DNA of 9,501 bases from Schlegelella_A sp038225015. GTDB taxonomy: Bacteria > Pseudomonadota > Gammaproteobacteria > Burkholderiales > Burkholderiaceae_C. The stretch is from positions 1 to 9,501 of the forward strand of contig JBBRFB010000128.1 of the NCBI GenBank assembly GCA_038225015.1, in the 5' to 3' direction. Under the pieces are notes generated by a model. That model saw nothing but the letters and a program-made list of their open reading frames with translations. It was not told the origin of the DNA and searched no databases. Both the position numbers and the translations under genes were made by a program. Of the stretch, positions 1-9,501 are shown in pieces (within the stretch, counting starts at the first letter, position 1; every line of letters begins with the position of its first letter).

Positions 1-2009
1 AGGCCCGTCGGTGCCGCGGCCGAGGCCGATGGCCGCGTTCGCGCGGTGATCGATGCCGTGCGGCCGGTCGTCGACGGCGGGCGCTTCGCCGTGAAGCGCG
101 TCGTCGGCGACGCGCTGGTCGTCGAGGCCGACTGCTTCACCGACGGCCATGACACGGTTCGCGTCATGCTCCGCTGGCGTGCCGACGGCGCAGCGGCCTT
201 CGACGAGGTCGAGATGGCGCCGCTCGGCAACGACGTCTGGGAGGCCGCGTTCACGTTGACGGAGGTCGGCCGCTACGGCTACACCGTCGTCGCCTGGGTC
301 GATCACTTCGCGTCGTGGCGTCACGAACTCGAGCGCCGGGTCGACGCCGACGACATCCGGATTGCCGCGCAGGTCGGCGCCGGCCTCGTCGACGAGGCGG
401 CGGTCCGCGCCCGTGGCGCCGACAAGAAGGCGCTCGCCGGCTGGGCGACCAAGCTGCGCCGCAGCGGCGGCGACGCCAAGACCGATGCCGCGGCGTTGAA
501 GGTGCTGGCCCTCGACGAGACGCTCGCCACGGTCGCCGCGGCTTATCCCGACCGCAGCCTCGAGACGGCGTTCCCGCTGGAGCTGCCGCTCGTCACCGAC
601 CGGCCGAAGGCGCGGGCCAGCAGCTGGTACGAACTGTTCCCGCGCTCGGCGGCCGCCGACCCGGGCCGCCACGGCACCTTCCGTGATGTCGAGGCGCGGC
701 TGCCCTACGTCGCCGAGCTTGGCTTCGACGTCCTCTACTTCCCGCCCATCCACCCGGTCGGCCGGGTCAAGAGGAAGGGACCGAACAACGCGCTGGTCGC
801 CGGCGCCGGCGATGTCGGCAGCCCGTGGGCGATCGGCGCCGACGAGGGCGGCCACACCGCCATCCTGTCCGAACTCGGCACCGCCGCAGACTTCCGCCGC
901 CTGGTCGCCAAGGCGCAGGCGCTCGGCATCGACATCGCGCTCGACATCGCCTTCCAGTGCGCACCCGACCACCCGTGGGTGAAGGACCACCCCGACTGGT
1001 TCCGCGCTCGTCCCGACGGCAGCGTCCAGTACGCCGAGAACCCGCCGAAGAAGTACCAGGACATCTATCCGTTCCATTTCGAGACCGCCGACTGGAAGGC
1101 GCTGTGGCAGGCGCTGAAGGGCGTGTTCGAGCACTGGATCGGCGAGGGCGTGACGGTCTTTCGCGTCGACAACCCGCACACCAAGTCGTTCGCGTTCTGG
1201 GAGTGGGTGATCGGCGAGCTGAAGCGCGAGCATCCGGAGCTGATCTTCCTGGCCGAGGCGTTCACGCGGCCGAAGGTGATGCATCGCCTCGCCAAGGTCG
1301 GCTACTCGCAGTCATACACCTACTTCACCTGGCGCAACACGAAGGACGAGCTGGTCGAGTACTTCACCGAGTTGTCGGCCGGGCCCGGCAAGGAGTACTT
1401 CCGTCCGAACGTCTGGCCGAACACGCCCGACATCCTGCACGAGCAGCTGCACGGCGGGCGCCGTCCGATCTTCATGTCGCGCATCGTGCTGGCGGCGACG
1501 CTGGCGGCGAGCTACGGCATCTACGGGCCGGCCTACGAGCTGCTGGAGGGCACGCCGCGCGAGCCGGGCAGCGAGGAGTACCGCGACTCCGAGAAGTACC
1601 AGCTGCGTCACTGGGACCTGACGCGTGCCGACAGCCTGGCCCCGTTCATCGCCAGGCTGAACCGGATCCGGCGCGAGAACCCGGCGCTGCAGGACGACAG
1701 CAACCTCTGCTTTTGCAGCATCGGCAACGACCAGCTCCTCGCCTACGCGAAGCAGAGCGGCGAGAACATCATCGTCACCGTCGTCAACCTCGACCCGAAC
1801 AATGCGCAGTCGGGCTGGCTCGAGCTCGATCTGGCGGCCCTCGGCCTCGACGAGAACGCGCAGTACCAGATGCACGACCTGCTCACCGACGAGCGCTTTC
1901 TCTGGCAGGGGCGACACAACTTCGTCATGCTCGACCCGAACCGGGTGCCCGCCCACGTGATGCTCGTTCGCCAGCGCGTTCGCAGCGAGCGCGACTTCGA
2001 CTACTTCCT

Positions 2010-2013
<4 letters not shown>
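1..2013 (+). CDS. glgE: GlgE, alpha-1,4-glucan:maltose-1-phosphate maltosyltransferase (5' end probably outside window)
   Basis: This cytosolic GH13 enzyme transfers maltosyl units from alpha-maltose 1-phosphate to the non-reducing end of alpha-1,4-glucans. Numbering from the GTG at base 46 gives 655 residues: an N-terminal beta domain (about 1-110), a helical insert and (beta/alpha)8 barrel (about 190-550), and a C-terminal beta domain. GlgE signatures are clear: CAPDHPW at 305-311, NPPKKYQD at 332-339, FRVDNPH with nucleophile Asp375, FLAEAFTRP with acid/base Glu404, NTPDILH with Asp462, and SEKYQ at 515-519. From family knowledge, Asn332, Lys335, Tyr337, Lys517 and Tyr518 would hold the substrate phosphate. 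The frame is open from base 1 with no ATG, GTG or TTG before 46, and the codons just before 46 (RVRAV) resemble conserved sequence before the VRPVV motif in other GlgE proteins. There is also no ribosome binding site before 46. I therefore treat the gene as 5'-partial; GTG46 is the alternative start. It is followed with overlap by treS-mak, which makes its substrate. Confidence 0.95.
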
Positions 2014-5348
<3,335 letters not shown>

Positions 5349-5370
5349 CGCGTCCCGGATCGACAAAGCC

Positions 5371-5376
5371 AGGGAG
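5371..5376 (+). promoter_or_regulatory. Ribosome binding site of the membrane protein gene
   Basis: AGGGAG lies 8 nt before the ATG at 5385, a near-consensus Shine-Dalgarno at good spacing. It is the clearest ribosome binding site in the window. The neighbouring genes start at stop-start overlaps (2010, 8369) or without an obvious site (6210), so this gene appears to be translated independently of treS-mak even if it shares its transcript. Confidence 0.7.
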
Positions 5377-5384
5377 ACAGCCCC

Positions 5385-6089
5385 ATGGAAAGCGTCAGCA
5401 TCCTGCTCGAGCCCGCAAGGGCCATCCTGTTCCAGATCGGCGCCTTCCTGCCGCGCCTGCTGGTGGCGCTCGTCGTCATCATCGGCGGCTGGCTGCTCGC
5501 CAAGGTGGCCCGGTTCGCGGTGACGCGGGCGCTGCGGGCGATCAACTTCAACGTCCTCACCGAGCGCGCAGGCCTCGACGGGTTCCTCCGCCAGGGCGGC
5601 GTCGCCGGCGACACGACCAGCATCTTCGGCCTGCTCGCCTACTGGCTGGTCATCCTCGCCGCGCTGCTGATCGCCTTCAACGGACTCGGCCTGACCTACA
5701 TCACCGACCTGCTCGGCCGGGTGGTCTGGTTCGTGCCGAACGTGTTCGTTGCGCTTCTGGTCATCGCCTTCGGCTCGTATTTCGCGCGCTTCATCGGCGA
5801 CACGGTCACTGCCTACTGCCGCAACATCAAGTTGCAGGACGCGGCCTTCCTCGGCAAGCTCGCGCAGTACGCGATCATGGTGTTCGTCATACTGATCGCG
5901 CTCGACCAGATCAGGGTCGGCGGCGACATCGTCCGCCAGAGCTTCCTGGTCATCCTGGGCGGCGTCGTCTTCGCGCTCGCGCTGGCCTTCGGGCTCGGCG
6001 GCAAGGACTGGGCGGCCGAGCGCATCGAGCACTGGTGGCCGCGCGAGAAGAAGGCCGGCGAGCCGCTCGACGAGAATCGTCGGCGCTAG
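5385..6089 (+). CDS. Multi-spanning membrane protein resembling small MscS/CmpX-type channel (TM_helix family)
   Basis: The product is a 234-residue inner-membrane protein with no recognisable cleaved signal peptide. Hydrophobic segments lie at about 21-41 (PRLLVALVVIIGGWLLAK), 80-100, 113-134, 159-176 and 186-203. The first segment and the last one, which ends in AFGLGGKDWA (201-210), resemble the conserved transmembrane helix repeats of mechanosensitive-channel-like proteins such as Pseudomonas CmpX. The last segment is rich in Gly and Ala like the pore-lining helix of MscS. The soluble beta domain that follows this helix in true MscS is absent: only about 25 mostly charged residues (EKKAGEPLDENRRR at the end) follow. 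Function is therefore unproven; a tension-responsive or envelope-stress role is inferred from family resemblance. The gene starts 36 nt after treS-mak with a good ribosome binding site and may share its transcript, then is followed by a terminator-like hairpin. Codon use matches its neighbours, so recent transfer is not indicated. Confidence 0.85.
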   Translation: MESVSILLEPARAILFQIGAFLPRLLVALVVIIGGWLLAKVARFAVTRALRAINFNVLTERAGLDGFLRQGGVAGDTTSIFGLLAYWLVILAALLIAFNGLGLTYITDLLGRVVWFVPNVFVALLVIAFGSYFARFIGDTVTAYCRNIKLQDAAFLGKLAQYAIMVFVILIALDQIRVGGDIVRQSFLVILGGVVFALALAFGLGGKDWAAERIEHWWPREKKAGEPLDENRRR

Positions 6090-6143
6090 CGCCCTCGGCG
6101 GCGGCTGGCGGCCCGGGAACTGCGGGTCTGCCACTCCACTTCG

Positions 6144-6169
6144 GCCGCATGCCCTGCGGCTCTTTCTTT
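6144..6169 (+). terminator. Possible Rho-independent terminator after the membrane protein gene
   Basis: GCCGCA (6144-6149) and TGCGGC (6155-6160) form a perfect 6-bp stem, extendable by one G-T pair, around a 5-nt loop, directly followed by TCTTTCTTT. A short GC stem with a T-rich run is the form of an intrinsic terminator and would close the glgE/treS-mak/membrane-protein transcript. The stem is short and the tail is interrupted by C, so efficiency is uncertain. It lies only 40 nt before the glgX start, so it could instead act as an attenuator in a glgX leader. Confidence 0.45.
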
Positions 6170-6186
6170 GCCTTCCTTTCGACCGA

Positions 6187-6203
6187 CCGGCCTTTGCGGC
6201 CGG
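6187..6203 (+). repeat. Small inverted repeat just upstream of the glgX start
   Basis: CCGGCC (6187-6192) and GGCCGG (6198-6203) are perfect inverted repeats around the 5-nt loop TTTGC, ending 6 nt before the ATG at 6210. In RNA this GC-only stem would cover the place where a Shine-Dalgarno should be, and no clear one is visible. It could lower glgX translation or be chance in GC-rich DNA; no T-run follows, so it is not a terminator by itself. Confidence 0.35.
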
Positions 6204-6209
6204 CACCCC

Positions 6210-8372
6210 ATGAGCACAAACGACGTCATCGATGTGGTCTGGCCCGGCCAGCCCTTTCCTCGCGGCGCCCGCTGGGACGGCGAAGGCGTCAACTTCGCCC
6301 TGTTCTCGCAGCACGCTGAAAAGGTCGAGCTTTGCCTGTTCGACGAGAAAGGCCGGCGCGAACGCCAGCGCATCCTGCTGCGCGAGCGCACCGACGACGT
6401 CTGGCATTGCTACCTGCCCCAGGCCCGCCCCGGCCTGACCTACGGCTACCGCGTCCACGGCCCGTACAAGCCCGAGCAGGGCCACCGTTTCAACCCGAAC
6501 AAGCTGCTCGTCGACCCCTATGCGCGCGACCTGACCGGCGAGCTGCGCTGGAGCGACGCGCTCTACGGCTACACCGTCGGCAGCAAGCGCCAGGATCTCG
6601 CCTTCGACCGGCGCGACAGCGCGCCCTTCATGCCGAAGTGCCGAGTCCTCGAGACGGCGTTCACCTGGGGCGACGACCGGCCCCCTGCCGTGCCCTGGCA
6701 CGACATGGTGATCTACGAGTTGCACGTGCGTGGCTTCACCCGCACCCACCCGGGCGTGCCGGAGAAACTTCGTGGCACCTACGCCGCGCTCGGCACGGCA
6801 CCGGTCATCGACTACCTGCAACGCCTCGGCGTCACGACGGTCGAGCTTCTGCCGGTGCATGCCTTCCTGAACGATCGCAACCTCGTCGAGAGGAACATGC
6901 GCAACTACTGGGGCTACAACACACTCGGATTCTTCGCACCCGAGCCCCGCTACAGCGCATCGGGCAAGGTCAAGGAATTCAAGACCATGGTGAAGTCTCT
7001 GCACAGCGCCGGCATCGAGGTCATTCTCGACGTGGTCTACAACCACACCTGCGAAGGCAATCACCTGGGGCCGACGCTGTCGCTGCGCGGAATCGACAAC
7101 ACCTCCTACTACATCACTAATCGCGAGGCCCCGCGCTTCTACGACGACTTCACCGGCTGCGGCAACACCGTCAACCTCGAGCATCCGCGCGCCCTGCAGC
7201 TGGTGATGGATTCGCTGCGCTACTGGGTCGAGGAGATGCACGTCGACGGCTTTCGCTTCGACCTTGCCTCCGCCCTGGCACGCGAGGACGGCAAGGTCGA
7301 AGACCTCGGCGGCTTCTTCGACGCCATTCGCCAGGACCCCGTGCTGGCCCGCGTCAAGCTGATCGCCGAGCCCTGGGATCTCGGCCACGGTGGCTACCTG
7401 GTGGGCCGCTTTCCGCTCGGCTGGTCGGAGTGGAACGACCAGTACCGCGACGGCATGCGCGGCTACTGGAAGGGCGACGCCGGCCTCATCGGCCAGGTGG
7501 CGCGGCGGCTGACCGGCTCGCAGGACATCTACGGCTGGTCGGGCAAGCGCCCGAGCGCGAGCATCAACTTCATCACCGTGCACGACGGCTTCACCCTGAA
7601 CGATCTGGTCTCGTACAACGACAAGCACAACGCGGCGAACGGCGAAGACAACAACGACGGCAGCAACAACAACGTCTCGTGGAACGGCGGCGTCGAAGGG
7701 CCGACGGACGATCCCCAGATCCTGTCGTTGCGTGAGCGGCAGAAGCGCAACCTGCTGGCCACGCTGCTGCTGTCGCAGGGCGTGCCGATGCTGCTGGCCG
7801 GCGACGAGCGCAGCCATACCCAGCAGGGCAACAACAACGTCTACTGCCAGGACAACGAGCTCGGCTGGCTCGACTGGCAGCAGACCCCGGAGCGCGAAGC
7901 GCTCACGGCCTTCGTGCAGCGCCTCGTCGCCTTGCGGCGGGCGCATCCGTCGTTTCGCCGCCGCAGCTTCTTCACCGGAAGCGTGGTCGAGGGCGATCAG
8001 GCCAAGGACGTCTGCTGGCTCAAGCCCGACGGGACCGAGATGAACGAAGCCGACTGGAACGATGGGCAGGCTCGGTGCCTGGCCATGCTCGTCTCCGGCC
8101 GCGGCATCGTCGACCGCGGGCCGCGCGGCGAGCGGCTGCTCGACGACGACTTCCTGCTCCTCCTCAACAGCCACCACGACGCCATCGACTTCGTCCTTCC
8201 GGGCGACGCCGAGCGTCCCTGGCAACTGCAGCTCGATACCGCCGATCCGTCGGCCGGCGTGGTCGAGGCCCCCGCGACCGGCGATACCGTGGTCGCTGCC
8301 GCGGGTGCTCCGAGCTACGCGCTGCAGGCGCGCTCCGTCGTCCTGATGGCTCGGCGATGCCGCACGACATGA
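6210..8372 (+). CDS. glgX: GlgX, glycogen/malto-oligosaccharide debranching enzyme (isoamylase type)
   Basis: This 720-residue cytosolic GH13 enzyme hydrolyses alpha-1,6 branches of glycogen-like glucan, giving linear oligosaccharides for TreY/TreZ or phosphorylase. An N-terminal CBM48-like domain (about 10-150, GQPFPRGARWDGEGVNFALF) precedes the barrel. Family motifs include WGYNTLGFFAPEPRY, DVVYNHTCEGNHLGP, nucleophile Asp351 (DGFRFDLAS), acid/base Glu387 (LIAEPWDLG), transition-state Asp459 (VHDGFTLNDLVSY), and the late GlgX/TreX-type QQGNNNVYCQDNELGWLDW and CWLKPDGTEM. It is somewhat longer than E. coli GlgX (about 657) and of a size usual for GlgX/TreX in other bacteria. I chose ATG6210 (MSTNDVID); the frame extends to a TTG at 6168, but that lies in the terminator-like T-run and adds residues the family lacks. 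No clear ribosome binding site precedes 6210. It is coupled to treZ by an ATGA overlap, suggesting the two are co-expressed to release trehalose from glucan. Confidence 0.94.
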   Translation: MSTNDVIDVVWPGQPFPRGARWDGEGVNFALFSQHAEKVELCLFDEKGRRERQRILLRERTDDVWHCYLPQARPGLTYGYRVHGPYKPEQGHRFNPNKLLVDPYARDLTGELRWSDALYGYTVGSKRQDLAFDRRDSAPFMPKCRVLETAFTWGDDRPPAVPWHDMVIYELHVRGFTRTHPGVPEKLRGTYAALGTAPVIDYLQRLGVTTVELLPVHAFLNDRNLVERNMRNYWGYNTLGFFAPEPRYSASGKVKEFKTMVKSLHSAGIEVILDVVYNHTCEGNHLGPTLSLRGIDNTSYYITNREAPRFYDDFTGCGNTVNLEHPRALQLVMDSLRYWVEEMHVDGFRFDLASALAREDGKVEDLGGFFDAIRQDPVLARVKLIAEPWDLGHGGYLVGRFPLGWSEWNDQYRDGMRGYWKGDAGLIGQVARRLTGSQDIYGWSGKRPSASINFITVHDGFTLNDLVSYNDKHNAANGEDNNDGSNNNVSWNGGVEGPTDDPQILSLRERQKRNLLATLLLSQGVPMLLAGDERSHTQQGNNNVYCQDNELGWLDWQQTPEREALTAFVQRLVALRRAHPSFRRRSFFTGSVVEGDQAKDVCWLKPDGTEMNEADWNDGQARCLAMLVSGRGIVDRGPRGERLLDDDFLLLLNSHHDAIDFVLPGDAERPWQLQLDTADPSAGVVEAPATGDTVVAAAGAPSYALQARSVVLMARRCRTT

Positions 8373-9501
8373 AGCGGACCCATGCCATGCCGTTCGGCGC
8401 TGCCCTGATCGACGGCGGCGGCGTCCGCTTCGCCCTGTGGGCGCCGAGCGTGGCCGAAGTCGCGCTGGTTCGCGGCGCCGACGCTGCCGCGGCCGGCGCG
8501 CCCATGATGCGGGGCCCCGACGGCTGGCACGTCCTTCATGTCGCGGACGCGCGCGCTGGCGACCGCTACCGGTTCCGCCTGCCTGACGGCAGCTGCGTCC
8601 CCGATCCGGCATCGCGCAGCAACCCGGACGACGTGCACGGTGCCAGCCGCGTCGTCGATCCCGGCGCGTATCGATGGCGGCACGCCGACTGGCCCGGCCG
8701 GCCCTGGCACGAGGCCGTCGTCTACGAACTGCATGTCGGCACCTTCACGACCGCAGGCACCTTCGCCGCGGCCGAGGAGCGGCTCCCGGAGCTCGCCGCC
8801 CTCGGCATCACCGCCGTCGAGCTGATGCCGCTCGCCGACTTTCCCGGCCGCCGCAACTGGGGCTACGACGGCGTTTTGCTCTACGCGCCCGACGCGGCGT
8901 ACGGCTCGCCCGACGCGCTGAAGTCGCTCGTCGACGCGGCGCACGGCCTCGGCCTGACGATGCTCGTCGACGTCGTGTACAACCACTTCGGCCCCGAGGG
9001 CAACTACCTGCACGGCTACTGCCCGGAGTTCTTCAACCCGGCGCACCAGACGCCGTGGGGAGCGGCCATCAACTACGACGGCGCGAACTCGCGCATGGTG
9101 CGCGACTTCTTCATCCACAACGCCCTCTACTGGGTCGAGGAGATGGGCTTCGACGGCCTGCGCATGGACGCGATCCATGCCATCCGCGACGATTCGCCGA
9201 CGCACATCGTCTCCGAGATCTGCGAGGCGTTGCGCAACGGCCCGGGCCGCGAGCGCCACGTCCACGTCGTTCTCGAGAACGAGCTGAACGAGGCGTCTCG
9301 CCTCGTGCGCGACGCCGCCGGGCGGCCGCTCGCCGGCACGGCGCAATGGAACGACGATCTGCATCACGCCGTGCACGTGCTGCTTACCGGCGAGCGCGAC
9401 GGCTACTACGCCGGTTACGCGGCGACGCCGCTGGCCGACCTCGGCCGGGCCCTCGCCGAAGGCTTCGTCTACCAGGGCGAGCCGTCGCCGTTCCATGAAG
9501 G
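8369..9501 (+). CDS. treZ: TreZ, malto-oligosyltrehalose trehalohydrolase (3' end outside window)
   Basis: This cytosolic GH13 enzyme cleaves the alpha-1,4 bond next to the trehalose end of malto-oligosyltrehalose, releasing trehalose; TreY makes its substrate. The window holds 377 codons of a protein normally near 600 residues, and the frame has no stop before the edge. A CBM48-like domain (VRFALWAPSVAEVAL, starting near residue 19) is followed by the barrel: VVYELHVGTFT, the TreZ-like FPGRRNWGYDGVLLYAP, DVVYNHFGPEGNYL, nucleophile Asp267 (GLRMDAIHAI) and acid/base Glu303 (VVLENELNE). The AQWNDDLHHAVHVLLTGE stretch that follows is typical of TreZ and distinguishes it from GlgB. The third catalytic Asp should lie beyond the edge. 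ATG8369 overlaps the glgX stop as ATGA; ATG8387 (MPFGAAL) matches the usual TreZ N-terminus better and is a real alternative. Neither has a clear ribosome binding site, which fits translational coupling to glgX. Confidence 0.93.
   Translation, partial: MKRTHAMPFGAALIDGGGVRFALWAPSVAEVALVRGADAAAAGAPMMRGPDGWHVLHVADARAGDRYRFRLPDGSCVPDPASRSNPDDVHGASRVVDPGAYRWRHADWPGRPWHEAVVYELHVGTFTTAGTFAAAEERLPELAALGITAVELMPLADFPGRRNWGYDGVLLYAPDAAYGSPDALKSLVDAAHGLGLTMLVDVVYNHFGPEGNYLHGYCPEFFNPAHQTPWGAAINYDGANSRMVRDFFIHNALYWVEEMGFDGLRMDAIHAIRDDSPTHIVSEICEALRNGPGRERHVHVVLENELNEASRLVRDAAGRPLAGTAQWNDDLHHAVHVLLTGERDGYYAGYAATPLADLGRALAEGFVYQGEPSPFHE

Noticed and set aside
1688..1722. Small CTGC-TTTT-GCAG palindrome in glgE
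   Set aside because: It is a 4-bp stem inside well-conserved coding sequence and is expected by chance.
825..2009. Upstream extension of the TreS-Mak frame inside glgE
   Set aside because: The extra residues are Arg/Ala/Pro-rich shadow translation of the glgE coding region; TreS homology begins only after 2010, where a GTG start overlaps the glgE stop.
5349..5384. Possible promoter in the gap before the membrane protein gene
   Set aside because: In these 36 nt I see only the Shine-Dalgarno and no convincing -35/-10 pair, so no promoter is claimed.
6168..6209. TTG start at 6168 for glgX
   Set aside because: It would add 14 residues unlike GlgX N-termini, begins in the T-run of the terminator-like hairpin and has no ribosome binding site; ATG6210 is better.
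8315..9496. Minus-strand open frame of 393 codons at the right end
   Set aside because: It is antisense to the end of glgX and to treZ, whose + strand frame has clear family motifs; the antisense translation shows none.
8674..9498. Plus-strand open frame of 274 codons at the right end
   Set aside because: It is an Arg/Ala-rich shadow of treZ. The real gene is in the frame starting at 8369, which has no stop before the window edge.

Overview
The window is gene-dense, GC-rich DNA (G and C strongly preferred at third codon positions). It carries part of a cluster for alpha-glucan and trehalose metabolism, and every supported gene is on the + strand. A TreS-maltokinase fusion next to GlgE, together with GlgX and TreZ, is a layout I associate with Proteobacteria. 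High-GC beta- or gammaproteobacteria are my best guess, but nothing here fixes the genus. I see no rRNA, tRNA, insertion sequence, CRISPR array or phage gene.

Layout: (1) 1-2013, glgE, maltose-1-phosphate maltosyltransferase, probably lacking its first codons because the frame is open to the left edge. (2) 2010-5348, a trehalose synthase-maltokinase fusion, overlapping the glgE stop by 4 nt (GTGA). (3) 5385-6089, a 234-residue multi-spanning membrane protein resembling the membrane part of small MscS/CmpX-type channels, with a good ribosome binding site. (4) 6090-6209, a 120-nt gap with two small hairpins; the first has a T-rich tail and looks like an intrinsic terminator. (5) 6210-8372, glgX, a glycogen/malto-oligosaccharide debranching enzyme. 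(6) 8369-9501, the first 377 codons of treZ, overlapping the glgX stop by 4 nt (ATGA) and running off the right edge.

Together the genes connect trehalose and alpha-glucan in both directions. TreS isomerises trehalose to maltose, the fused maltokinase phosphorylates maltose with ATP, and GlgE adds the maltosyl unit to a growing alpha-1,4-glucan. In reverse, GlgX removes branches to give linear malto-oligosaccharides. TreY (not in this window) would convert their reducing ends to a trehalose linkage, and TreZ releases free trehalose. The branching enzyme GlgB, often beside glgE-treS, is absent here. The odd member is the membrane protein between the two halves; a role linking trehalose as an osmolyte to membrane tension is possible but only inferred.

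No clearly new system is visible. The points most worth a second look are the membrane protein in this cluster, the terminator-like hairpin 40 nt before glgX, and the unresolved 5' end of glgE.
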